Notes: generated from the sequence alone by a model not told the origin. DNA of 11,703 bases from an uncultured Oscillospiraceae bacterium (GCA_910588975.1 CAJUSE010000043.1:1-11703); one strand, 5' to 3'. Counted from the first letter of the stretch, positions 1 to 6,291 are shown. Numbers and translations: made by a program.

Positions 1-136
1 CTGGGGACCATCTTTTCCGTGTGGAAAAGATGGCACCCCAGACCCCCAGAAAAGACACCAGGGGGAGACTTTCGATGGTCTCCCCCTGGACCCCTCTCGA
101 CGACCAAAGAGGGGACATTGTGATGTCCCCTCTTTG
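1..136. repeat. Three tandem long-stem hairpins in non-coding DNA
   Basis: Three inverted repeats lie side by side. Hairpin 1: 8-18 pairs perfectly with 23-33 (11 bp, loop GTGT), and the outer arms 1-6 (CTGGGG) and 36-41 (CCCCAG) pair across a small internal loop. Hairpin 2: 58-69 pairs perfectly with 78-89 (12 bp). Hairpin 3: 105-118 pairs perfectly with 123-136 (14 bp, loop TGTG). The stems differ in sequence, so this is structural rather than sequence repetition. Pyrimidine-rich linkers rich in ACCCC separate them. No stem is followed by a clean T-run on the + strand. I see no coding ORF here. Function is unknown; the array begins at the window edge and may continue upstream. Confidence 0.75.
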
Positions 137-222
137 AAAACACCCCCAGGCTGTCCTACTGATAGGTTTTACGCCTTCAACCTGCACTTCGTGGCAGGTT
201 TCCGGGCACGGAGCGGTCTGCT
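137..222. other. Non-coding spacer with one short hairpin
   Basis: No convincing ORF. It contains a 7-bp inverted repeat (179-185 AACCTGC with 194-200 GCAGGTT, loop around CTTCG) with no T-run behind it. Together with the hairpins on either side, this makes 1-258 a gene-free region dominated by inverted repeats. Confidence 0.45.
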
Positions 223-248
223 GTAGGGGCGGCCCCATGTGGCCGCCC
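223..248 (+). repeat. REP-like palindrome with GTAG foot
   Basis: GTAG (223-226) is followed by an 8-bp perfect stem, GGGCGGCC (227-234) with GGCCGCCC (241-248), and a 6-nt loop. The same GTAGGGGCG opening recurs at 3038 and 3048, with a variant at 3117. A GTAG tetranucleotide at the foot of a GC-rich hairpin is the known signature of REP elements acted on by RAYT/IS200-like transposases; assigning this copy to that class is inference. It sits about 10 bp after the stop of the leftward gene at 259-510 and could act as its 3' end structure. Confidence 0.6.
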
Positions 249-258
249 GATCCTCTCG

Positions 259-510
259 TCATACCGGTGTAAACCCCTCCTCCTCATTCTCCCCCTCGGG
301 CCAGAGGACCAACGAGAGGACATACAGCGCCCCCGCCGCCAGGGCGATGGCCTGGGCCTTATTTTCCAGCACCCAGGGGCCGTATTTTTCCCACAGGGGG
401 ATCTCCTGCCCCGGCAGCAGCTTCTCACACAGGTAGATGGCCCCCGCCGCCAGAACGGCGCAGAGGGCCAAACGGGTCAGGGTATCCCCTTGGGCCAATT
501 TGTTCTCCAA
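259..510 (-). CDS. Small two-helix membrane protein, unknown function
   Basis: An 83-residue protein I do not recognise. It has two hydrophobic segments, about residues 11-32 and 56-73, joined by a short loop containing PGQEIPLWEKYGP, and an acidic C-terminal tail (EGENEEEGF). I chose TTG at 510 because AGGAGGGG lies 7 nt upstream; an in-frame ATG at 534 adds eight residues (MGERRGCD) but has no ribosome site. The frame stays open far upstream, antisense to the ATPase, which is only codon-bias shadow. The gene is divergent from the P-type ATPase, with 66 bp between start codons, so the two may share regulation. It could be a small accessory or regulatory membrane protein. The coding call is fairly good because of the ribosome site and membrane pattern; function is unknown. 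Confidence 0.6.
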   Translation of the reverse strand: MENKLAQGDTLTRLALCAVLAAGAIYLCEKLLPGQEIPLWEKYGPWVLENKAQAIALAAGALYVLSLVLWPEGENEEEGFTPV

Positions 511-576
511 ATCACATCCCCTCCTCTCTCCCATATATACCGGGGCGGAGGAGGAATTAGAAGGGCGGTAAGAACC

Positions 577-3027
577 ATGGCAAGAAGGCCCCAGCAAACA
601 GACAGCGCCCCCAAGCGGAAGGACCTGCCCGTCATAGAGGCCGACCCGGCAGTGGGTCTGGACCGGACCCAGGCCGACCAGCGGTTGAAGGGGGGCTGGG
701 CCAATGTGGCGGTGGAGTCCCCCACCAAAAGCGAGAAGGAGATCATCCAGGGCCATGTCTTCACCTTTTTCAACCTGATCTTTCTCGTTCTGGCCGCCGC
801 CCTCATTGCCGTGGGGGCCTACAAGGATGCCACCTTCATTTTTATTGCCGTGGCCAATACAGCCATCGGCATCGTCCAGGAGATCCGCTCCAAGCGCACG
901 GTGGACAAGCTCACCCTGCTGGCCTCTCCCCGGGGCGCCGTCATCCGGGAGGGAGTGGAGCTGAGCCTGCCCACCAACCACATGGTCCGGGACGACATCG
1001 CCCTCTTTTCCGCCGGGGACCAGATCAGCGCCGACGCTGTGGTCCGTGCTGGGGCGGTGTCGGTGAACGAGGCCATGATCACCGGCGAGGCCGACCCTCT
1101 GGAGAAAAAGCCTGGGGACAAGCTGCGCTCGGGCTCCTTTGTGGTCTCCGGCTCCTGCCGGGCCCAGCTCACCGCTGTGGGGGCGGACTCTTACGCCGCC
1201 CGGCTCACCCTGGAGGCCAAAAAGGACGTGAAGTCGGGCCAGTCGGAGATGATGGCTTCCCTCACCAAGCTCATCCGCTTCATCGGCATCGCCCTCATCC
1301 CCATGGGGGCCACCCTGTTCTGGAAGCAGTACTTTGTGCTGGAGCTGGGCATGAAGCAGGCGGTCACCGCCACCGTGGCCGCCCTCATCGGCATGATCCC
1401 CGAGGGGCTTTACCTCCTCACCAGTGTGGCCCTGGCGGTGAGCATGGTCCGGCTGGCGGGGAAAAAGACCCTGGCCCAGGACATGAATTGCATCGAGACC
1501 CTGGCCCGGGTGGATGTGCTCTGCGTGGACAAGACGGGCACCATCACCGAGCAGAAAATGACCGTCCGGGAGCTGGTCCCTCTGGACGAGGAGAAATATC
1601 CCATCGAGCTGGTGGAGGAGGCAGTGGGCAATCTCTACGGGGCCCTGGGTGGGGACAACGACACCGGCCGGGCCATGGCCGAGCGGTTTGCCTCCACGGG
1701 CTGGGCGGCCTCGGCCACCGTGCCCTTCACTTCGGCCAACAAATACTCCGCCGCCACCTTCCCCGACCGGGGCACCTTTGTGGCCGGTGCCCCCGAATTT
1801 GTGATGGGCCAGTGGTATGAAAACCTGCGGGAGACGGTGGAACCATACTCGGCCAAGGGGTACCGGGTGCTGCTCATCGCCCAGTACGACGCCCAGCCCG
1901 ACCCCAGCGCCCCTCTGGAGGGCAAACGGGTCATGCCCATGGCCCTGGCCCTGCTGGCCAACAAGATCCGCCCCGAGGCCCCCGAGACCTTCAACTTCTT
2001 TGCCCAGCAGGGGGTGGCGGTGAAGGTCATTTCGGGGGACAATCCCCTCACCGTGGCCGAGGTGGCCCGGAAGGCGGGGGTGGAGAACGCCGATGCCTAT
2101 GTGGATGCCGCCACCCTGAAAAGCGATGCCGACATTGCCGCTGCCGCCAGTCAGTACACCGTCTTTGGCCGGGTGACCCCGGGCCAGAAGCGGAAGCTGG
2201 TGAAGGCCCTGCAAAAGCAGGGCCACACCGTGGCCATGACCGGGGATGGGGTCAACGATGTGCTGGCCTTGAAGGATGCCGACTGCGGCATCGCCATGGC
2301 CTCGGGCAGCGAGGCCGCCTGCCACGCCGCCCAGCTGGTGCTGCTGAACTCCAACTTTGCCTGCCTGCCCGAGGTGGTGGCCGAGGGGAGAAGGGTCATC
2401 AACAACATCCAGCGCTCGGCCAGCCTGTTTCTGGTGAAAAATATCTTCTCCTTCTGCCTGTCCCTGCTCACCCTGGTGGTGGATATGCCCTACCCCCTGG
2501 TGCCCATCCAGCTCTCCCTCATCTCCTCCCTGACCATCGGCATGCCCTCCTTTGTTCTGGCACTGGAGCCCAACAGGAACCGGGTCCAGGGCAAGTTTAT
2601 GACCAACGTGCTCCGTGGAGCCTTCCCCGGCGGGCTCACCGACCTTGTTATCGTACTGGGGCTCCAGGCCTTTGCCTTCGCCTTCGGCTTCTCCACCCAG
2701 AGCCTGTCCACCCTGTCCACCCTGTGTATGGCCATGGTGGGGATGCTGGTCCTGTTCCAGGTGTGCAAGCCCTTCGACTGGAAACGGCGGGCCCTCTGGG
2801 GCGGGGTGGCGGTGGCCCTGGTGTTCTGTGTGCTCTTCCTCCGGGATTTCTTCTCCCTGACCCGGCTGGGGCTTCAGGAGACCCTGGTGCTGGGGGTGTT
2901 CTGGTGCTTATGCTGGCCGGTGATGCGCAGCATCCTCACCGTCTTTGAAAAGGGCCGCCGGCTTTTTGAGCGCCTGCAGGGTCAGCACCGCCAGCGCCGC
3001 CGGGGCAGGGGCCGCCGGGCGGCCTGA
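577..3027 (+). CDS. Cation-translocating P-type ATPase (Exp7-like)
   Basis: An 816-residue integral membrane ATP-driven cation pump. Visible landmarks: M1 and M2 at about 61-101, actuator-loop TGEA at 169-172, M4 with IPEGL around P275, the phosphorylation motif DKTGTIT with acceptor D318, a nucleotide-binding region including GAPEF, and the hinge GDGVND with D557, N560 and D561. Six further membrane segments follow in the last 200 residues, giving the ten-helix P2-like plan. There is no N-terminal metal-binding CxxC domain, and the CPC motif of copper pumps is absent, so it is not a heavy-metal P1B pump. The GMIPEGLYLLTSVAL stretch resembles the uncharacterised Exp7-like subfamily of Firmicutes; substrate is therefore unproven, Ca2+ or Mg2+ being reasonable guesses. 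The start is ATG 577; the ribosome site is weak (AAGGGCGG), with a stronger GGAGGAGG too far upstream. The tail is Arg-rich. Confidence 0.93.
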   Translation: MARRPQQTDSAPKRKDLPVIEADPAVGLDRTQADQRLKGGWANVAVESPTKSEKEIIQGHVFTFFNLIFLVLAAALIAVGAYKDATFIFIAVANTAIGIVQEIRSKRTVDKLTLLASPRGAVIREGVELSLPTNHMVRDDIALFSAGDQISADAVVRAGAVSVNEAMITGEADPLEKKPGDKLRSGSFVVSGSCRAQLTAVGADSYAARLTLEAKKDVKSGQSEMMASLTKLIRFIGIALIPMGATLFWKQYFVLELGMKQAVTATVAALIGMIPEGLYLLTSVALAVSMVRLAGKKTLAQDMNCIETLARVDVLCVDKTGTITEQKMTVRELVPLDEEKYPIELVEEAVGNLYGALGGDNDTGRAMAERFASTGWAASATVPFTSANKYSAATFPDRGTFVAGAPEFVMGQWYENLRETVEPYSAKGYRVLLIAQYDAQPDPSAPLEGKRVMPMALALLANKIRPEAPETFNFFAQQGVAVKVISGDNPLTVAEVARKAGVENADAYVDAATLKSDADIAAAASQYTVFGRVTPGQKRKLVKALQKQGHTVAMTGDGVNDVLALKDADCGIAMASGSEAACHAAQLVLLNSNFACLPEVVAEGRRVINNIQRSASLFLVKNIFSFCLSLLTLVVDMPYPLVPIQLSLISSLTIGMPSFVLALEPNRNRVQGKFMTNVLRGAFPGGLTDLVIVLGLQAFAFAFGFSTQSLSTLSTLCMAMVGMLVLFQVCKPFDWKRRALWGGVAVALVFCVLFLRDFFSLTRLGLQETLVLGVFWCLCWPVMRSILTVFEKGRRLFERLQGQHRQRRRGRGRRAA

Positions 3028-3036
3028 CAGAGACCA

Positions 3037-3140
3037 TGTAGGGGCGTGTAGGGGCGCACACCATGCACCCGCTGTGTCTGCCGTATCGTGTGCCCGCAAA
3101 CGATGTGATACGGTATGCAGGGGCGCATACTATGCGCCCG
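3037..3140 (+). repeat. Cluster of REP-like GTAGGGGCG elements
   Basis: Two direct copies of TGTAGGGGCG (3037-3046 and 3047-3056) open the block. The second runs into a stem, 3052-3058 with 3064-3070, with one mismatch. A second inverted repeat pairs CCGTATC (3081-3087) with GATACGG (3107-3113). A third element begins GCAG (3117-3120) and is followed by the near-continuous palindrome GGGCGCATA (3121-3129) with TATGCGCCC (3131-3139). All have the same orientation as the copy at 223-248. The block fills the gap between the ATPase stop and the next promoter and may also stabilise or end the ATPase mRNA. Confidence 0.65.
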
Positions 3141-3166
3141 CCCTGTGCCCTTATTGGAAAAAATTC

Positions 3167-3195
3167 TTGAAGAATGATTGCAGCTGTGATAGAAT
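3167..3195 (+). promoter_or_regulatory. SigmaA-type promoter for the BI-1 family gene
   Basis: TTGAAG (3167-3172) and TAGAAT (3190-3195) are separated by exactly 17 bp. The predicted start is near 3202, directly before a perfect 12-bp palindrome CCCCATATGGGG (3203-3214). The leader to the ATG at 3239 would be about 37 nt. Confidence 0.7.
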
Positions 3196-3238
3196 AAGCT
3201 AACCCCATATGGGGCGAGTTTTGATCGAGGTGTTTTGT

Positions 3239-3970
3239 ATGGACAATAATTTTTACGAAAATGAACGGGCACTGGAGGTGGGCCAGAGCCGGGAGACCAT
3301 GGGCCGGCACACCGCCAAAACCTTTGGCCTGATGTTTCTGGGGCTGCTGGTCACCTTTGCCGTGGCCATCTTCTTCACCAGTACCTACACCGGGCTCTAT
3401 CTGCTCTATAACGCCTTCAGCCTGATGTCCTCCTTCCACCTGGTGCTGCTCATCGCCCAGCTGGCAGTGGTCATCGGCATGACCGCCGGACTGCAGAAGA
3501 TGTCTCCGGCGGCGGCCACCGTCTGCTTCTTTGTGTACTCGGCCCTCACCGGACTTACCTTCACTGTCTATTTCATCCTCTTCGATATGACCAGCCTGAT
3601 TTTGGTCTTTGCCGCCACCGCTCTCTACTTTGGGGGCATGGCCGTGTTTGGCTACTTCACCAAGGCCAACCTGCTGGGCCTGCGGCCCATCCTGACGGGC
3701 GGACTTATCTTCCTGATCGTCGGCAATCTGCTCATGTGGTTTATTCCCGGCCTGCAGGCTGCCGACCAGGTGATGTGCAGCATTGGCGTGATCATCTTTT
3801 TGGCCTATACCGCCTATGACACCCAGAAGCTTCAGCACCTCTATGAGAGCTTTGCCGGGGATGAGGTCATGCTGAAGAAGGTCTCGGTGTTCATGGCTCT
3901 GGAGCTGTATCTGGACTTTGTGAACCTGTTCCTCTATCTGCTGCGGCTGTTCGGCAAGAAGAAAAACTAA
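3239..3970 (+). CDS. Bax inhibitor-1 (TMBIM) family membrane protein
   Basis: A 243-residue protein with seven predicted membrane helices after a short hydrophilic N-terminus (about residues 1-26). The helix pattern and the AYDTQKL and LDFVNLF motifs match the BI-1/YbhL/YetJ family. In the characterised B. subtilis YetJ, two aspartates in these positions form a pH-sensitive latch controlling Ca2+ leak; the equivalents here appear to be D194 and D226, both present. The C-terminus ends in the basic GKKKN. ATG 3239 is preferred over ATG 3209 because GAGGTG (3227-3232) lies 6 nt upstream and 3209 lies inside the palindrome near the transcript start. The gene has its own promoter and a strong terminator, so it is probably monocistronic. 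The family call is confident; the physiological role is inferred. Confidence 0.93.
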   Translation: MDNNFYENERALEVGQSRETMGRHTAKTFGLMFLGLLVTFAVAIFFTSTYTGLYLLYNAFSLMSSFHLVLLIAQLAVVIGMTAGLQKMSPAAATVCFFVYSALTGLTFTVYFILFDMTSLILVFAATALYFGGMAVFGYFTKANLLGLRPILTGGLIFLIVGNLLMWFIPGLQAADQVMCSIGVIIFLAYTAYDTQKLQHLYESFAGDEVMLKKVSVFMALELYLDFVNLFLYLLRLFGKKKN

Positions 3971-3982
3971 ACCGGTCTGCGC

Positions 3983-4024
3983 AATGGGGCGTGGCGGGCT
4001 TGACCCGCTGCGTCCCATTTTTTT
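3983..4024 (+). terminator. Strong intrinsic terminator after the BI-1 gene
   Basis: The 15-bp stem 3984-3998 with 4004-4018 pairs fully when three G-U pairs are allowed. The loop is CTTGA and the stem is followed by a run of seven T (4018-4024). It ends only 22 nt before the next start codon and overlaps a possible promoter for that gene. Confidence 0.9.
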
Positions 4025-4028
4025 CAAT
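4000..4028 (+). promoter_or_regulatory. Possible promoter nested in the terminator
   Basis: TTGACC (4000-4005, 5/6 to the -35 consensus) falls in the terminator loop and 3' arm. TTCAAT (4023-4028, 4/6 to the -10) follows after 17 bp. A start near 4035 would give a leader of about 12 nt containing the ribosome site. The upstream terminator leaves no room for a promoter downstream of it, which supports an overlapping one; otherwise the gene relies on read-through. Confidence 0.35.
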
Positions 4029-4046
4029 GAAAGGGAGGAGACAAAT

Positions 4047-4784
4047 ATGGAGACCATGCTCATTGGCATCCCCGATATGGGGCCCGATCCCTTCCGCATT
4101 TATATGTTCGGCAAGTATGCGGCCGGCGTGCGTTGGGCTGGGGGAGAGGTGGAAAAGCTGCCCTGGGGAGTGGACGACGACAATCTGCGCCTCATTGTGG
4201 AGAACTGGGATGGCCTGCTTCTCCCCGGCGGGCCGGATATGGACCCCGCCATCTATGGAGAGGCGAAGGAGCCCGCCTGCGGTGAGATCAACGCCCACCG
4301 GGACGATCTGGAAATGCGCCTGCTGCGTATTTTTCTGGAGACAGGCAAGCCCATCCTGGGCATCTGCCGGGGGTTGCAGGTGCTCAATGTGGTCCAGGGG
4401 GGCACGCTTCTTCAGGACATCACCCCAAACCAGAGGATCCAGCACAGCGACTTCCCCCATCGAAAGGAAGGGGTCCACGCCATCAAGGCCGCTCCGGGCA
4501 GCTTGCTCGCCGCTGCGCTGGGGACGGAGGAGACCCGGGTGAACAGTATGCACCACCAGGCCGTGGGCCGGCTGGGGCGGGATCTTGTGGTCACCGCCAC
4601 AAGTGAGGACGGCTATGTGGAGGGGTTGGAGCTGAAGGGCCACCCCTTCTGCCTGGCTGTCCAGTGGCACCCCGAGCACATGGCCGAACATTGCCCCGAG
4701 GAGCAGGCCATTTTTGACCTGTTCCTCATGGCATGCCGCCGGGAGCGGGGCAACCGGCTGAAAAAGGCGATGCAGAACGGGTAA
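4047..4784 (+). CDS. Gamma-glutamyl hydrolase, peptidase C26 (PuuD-like)
   Basis: A 245-residue cytoplasmic class I glutamine amidotransferase-like hydrolase. The triad is visible: nucleophile C107 in GICRGLQ, H208 and E210 in QWHPEH. Upstream motifs LLLPGGPDMDP and the H-rich HHQAV segment are typical of the family, which includes gamma-glutamyl-GABA hydrolase PuuD and related enzymes that cleave gamma-glutamyl amides. Length (about 245) is normal. ATG 4047 follows AGGGAGGAG by 6 nt; an earlier ATG at 3984 lies within the terminator hairpin and is rejected. No other putrescine or polyamine gene is adjacent, so the substrate cannot be fixed from context; folate polyglutamate or gamma-glutamyl peptide hydrolysis are alternatives. 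In B. subtilis, recN precedes spoIVB; here this gene occupies that place. Confidence 0.9.
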   Translation: METMLIGIPDMGPDPFRIYMFGKYAAGVRWAGGEVEKLPWGVDDDNLRLIVENWDGLLLPGGPDMDPAIYGEAKEPACGEINAHRDDLEMRLLRIFLETGKPILGICRGLQVLNVVQGGTLLQDITPNQRIQHSDFPHRKEGVHAIKAAPGSLLAAALGTEETRVNSMHHQAVGRLGRDLVVTATSEDGYVEGLELKGHPFCLAVQWHPEHMAEHCPEEQAIFDLFLMACRRERGNRLKKAMQNG

Positions 4785-5030
4785 AAAAGGGCGCAGTAAA
4801 GAGTAAAAATTGGAAAAATGGGTCGATATAAGGTGCTTTTCCCGTATCCACGCATAGTTTTTACCCTCTTTGACATACTAAAAGCGCAAATAAAGCACAA
4901 AAATTTACCGCTTTTCCCCCTTTTTCCGCCGGTTTTGAAGGACACCCGCCTGGCGTGGGCACCGGAAAGCTCTGCCAAGCCAAAGCCCCTGCTCATTTCC
5001 AGCGTCCCCAGCTTGAAAACGGTCCATATT
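4785..5030. other. AT-rich gene-free stretch with nested inverted repeats
   Basis: A gap of about 300 bp runs to the spoIVB start and contains no credible gene. The first 140 bases are visibly richer in A and T than the genes around them. AAAGAGTAAAAA (4798-4809) pairs with 4858-4871 (TTTTTA-CC-CTCTTT, a two-base bulge), and inside it GGAAAA (4812-4817) pairs with TTTTCC (4837-4842). A TTGACA occurs at 4870-4875, but no good -10 is suitably spaced. It could be a long 3' UTR of the hydrolase mRNA, a small RNA, or a decayed remnant. Confidence 0.35.
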
Positions 5031-5031
5031 A
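5002..5031 (+). promoter_or_regulatory. Candidate sigmaG-type forespore promoter of spoIVB
   Basis: CATATTA (5025-5031) fits the sigmaG -10 consensus CATNHTA exactly. Eighteen bp upstream is GCGTC (5002-5006), a weak 3/5 match to GHATR. In B. subtilis spoIVB is transcribed in the forespore, mainly by sigmaG, which makes the site expected. The predicted start near 5038 falls inside the 5' arm of the terminator at 5031-5071. Confidence 0.45.
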
Positions 5032-5071
5032 AAGACGGCGCCCCGGTTCGGGACGTCGTCTTTCATTTTTT
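5031..5071 (+). terminator. Intrinsic terminator directly before spoIVB
   Basis: AAAGACGGCGCCCCG (5031-5045) pairs with 5049-5063 over 15 positions with one mismatch and one G-U pair. The loop is GTT, and CATTTTTT follows (six T at 5066-5071). It would stop transcripts from the hydrolase side. It ends 14 nt before the TTG start of spoIVB. Confidence 0.8.
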
Positions 5072-5085
5072 ATGGGGGTGGTCGA

Positions 5086-6135
5086 TTGAGAGAGGAAGTG
5101 CAGCGGTCCGGGCCTTCGGTGCTCCGGCTGGCGGTGGCGGCCCTTGTCCTGGTGGGGATGATGGGGGCCGTCCCCGCCCTGGCGGCAGAGAGCAGCGGGC
5201 CACGGACATTGGTGCCCGTAGGAAGGGCTGTGGGGGTCAAGCTCTTTTCGGACGGTGTGATGGTGGTGGGCTTTTCCCAGGTGCCGGCGGCCCAGGGGGA
5301 GAGCATCCCCGCCAAGGAGTGTGGACTGCGGGAGGGTGATGTTATCACCCACATCAACGCCGCAGAGGTGGACACCATTGAGGCCGTCCAGGCCCAGCTG
5401 GCCCAGATCGGCGGGGAGTGTATGTCCATCCGGGCCCTCCGGGAGGGCAAGCAGATCCAGCTCACTGCCCAGGCGGTAAAATGCTCCACCGACGGCAACT
5501 ATAAGCTGGGGGCCTGGCTGCGGGACTCCATGGCAGGCATCGGCACGGTGACCTACTATGACCCAGCCACTGGGGCCTTCGGAGCCCTGGGCCACGGCAT
5601 CAACGACGTGGACACCGCCCAGCTTATGCCCATGGAGAGCGGCGGGGTGCTGAAGGCCACCGTCTCCGATGTGAAAAAGGGCCGGCGGGGCGAGCCGGGT
5701 GAGCTCCATGGGGACCTGACCATGGACAAGGACATCGGCGAGCTGGAGCGCAACACCAGCTACGGAATTTTCGGCACGCTGACCGGGGATGCCCTCACCG
5801 ATGCAAAGCCGGTGGAGGTGGCCAGCCGGGAGCAGATCCACACTGGACCGGCCCTTATCTACGCCAACGTGGCCGGAGATGAGGTGCGGCAGTATGAGGT
5901 GGAGATCACCAAGCTTTTTCCCAAGGCCGAGGACGGCCGGGACATGATGGTGAAGGTCACCGACCCTGCCCTCATCGCCGCCACCGGCGGCATCGTGCAG
6001 GGTATGTCAGGCAGCCCCATTTTGCAGGACGGGCGCATCGTGGGGGCGGTGACCCACGTCCTCATCGGGGACAGCACCCAGGGCTACGGAATTTCTATGG
6101 AGAATATGCTTCTGGCAGGAGAGACGGAGATTTAA
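5086..6135 (+). CDS. spoIVB: SpoIVB peptidase (stage IV sporulation protein B)
   Basis: A 349-residue forespore-secreted S55 serine protease. In B. subtilis it crosses into the intermembrane space and cleaves SpoIVFA, releasing SpoIVFB to process pro-sigmaK. Visible parts: a hydrophobic N-terminal segment (residues 12-33, ending ALA-AES, either signal peptide or anchor); a PDZ domain (about 50-130, with GLREGDVITHINAAEV); and the S55 domain with H170 in ALGHGIND and catalytic S308 in QGMSGSP. It is shorter than the about 425-residue B. subtilis protein, mainly N-terminally. TTG 5086 is chosen because GGGGGTGG precedes it by 4-5 nt and the next ATG lies past the membrane segment; GTG 5098 has a poorly placed ribosome site. 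Adjacency to spo0A is conserved across endospore formers. Confidence 0.96.
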   Translation: MREEVQRSGPSVLRLAVAALVLVGMMGAVPALAAESSGPRTLVPVGRAVGVKLFSDGVMVVGFSQVPAAQGESIPAKECGLREGDVITHINAAEVDTIEAVQAQLAQIGGECMSIRALREGKQIQLTAQAVKCSTDGNYKLGAWLRDSMAGIGTVTYYDPATGAFGALGHGINDVDTAQLMPMESGGVLKATVSDVKKGRRGEPGELHGDLTMDKDIGELERNTSYGIFGTLTGDALTDAKPVEVASREQIHTGPALIYANVAGDEVRQYEVEITKLFPKAEDGRDMMVKVTDPALIAATGGIVQGMSGSPILQDGRIVGAVTHVLIGDSTQGYGISMENMLLAGETEI

Positions 6136-6145
6136 GCAGGCAGCG

Positions 6146-6178
6146 GGGCCGGGGGAGTATCCTCCGGCCCTGTTTTTT
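6146..6178 (+). terminator. Intrinsic terminator after spoIVB
   Basis: An 11-bp GC-rich stem (6146-6156 with 6160-6170, one G-U pair), loop GTA, then TG and six T (6173-6178). It lies 10 bp past the spoIVB stop and separates spoIVB from spo0A, so spo0A needs its own promoter. Confidence 0.92.
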
Positions 6179-6214
6179 CAAAAAGTGACCGAACAGGACG
6201 GAAAACCTCCAAAA

Positions 6215-6231
6215 GGTCGAAAAGTGTCGAC
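6215..6231 (+). promoter_or_regulatory. Tandem Spo0A boxes upstream of spo0A
   Basis: GGTCGAA (6215-6221) and TGTCGAC (6225-6231) each match the 0A-box consensus TGTCGAA at 6 of 7 positions. They are offset by exactly 10 bp on one strand, so they lie on the same helix face, as for a Spo0A dimer. They sit about 65-80 bp upstream of the predicted spo0A start. Autoregulation is inferred from position. Confidence 0.6.
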
Positions 6232-6262
6232 TTTTTCTTATCCAAAAATTGGCAAAAGAGTA

Positions 6263-6291
6263 TTGCGTTCGCTGTCTATTTATGGTAAATT
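6263..6291 (+). promoter_or_regulatory. Extended -10 promoter of spo0A
   Basis: TTGCGT (6263-6268) and TAAATT (6286-6291) are 17 bp apart, and TGG directly precedes the -10, giving an extended -10 element. The -35 is weak (3/6), consistent with activator dependence. A start near 6298 gives a leader of about 46 nt with a 6-bp hairpin (6309-6314 with 6320-6325) just upstream of the ribosome site. Confidence 0.5.

Noticed and set aside
490..576. N-terminal extension of the ATPase from ATG 490
   Set aside because: It would overlap the divergent gene start and its ribosome site, has no ribosome site of its own, and adds 29 residues unlike any pump N-terminus.
511..2325. Long open minus-strand frame continuous with the 83-residue gene
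   Set aside because: It is antisense to a complete P-type ATPase; the low-complexity Gly/His-rich translation comes from GC-rich codon bias. Only the part from 510 down has a ribosome site and a sensible protein.
3037..3140. CRISPR array
   Set aside because: Repeats are palindromic, of unequal spacing and only partly identical, with no spacers or cas genes; REP-like elements fit better.
2936..4099. Minus-strand frame antisense to the BI-1 gene
   Set aside because: The translation is Gln/Gly/His-rich shadow across a clear membrane protein and the repeat cluster, with no ribosome site or domain.
4870..4896. TTGACA with a possible -10 in the AT-rich gap
   Set aside because: At 15-17 bp downstream the best hexamers (TAAAGC, AAGCAC) match TATAAT poorly, and no gene start follows before the terminator.
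4818..5339. Plus-strand frame across the spoIVB leader
   Set aside because: It runs through a terminator and into spoIVB out of frame; no recognisable domain or ribosome site.
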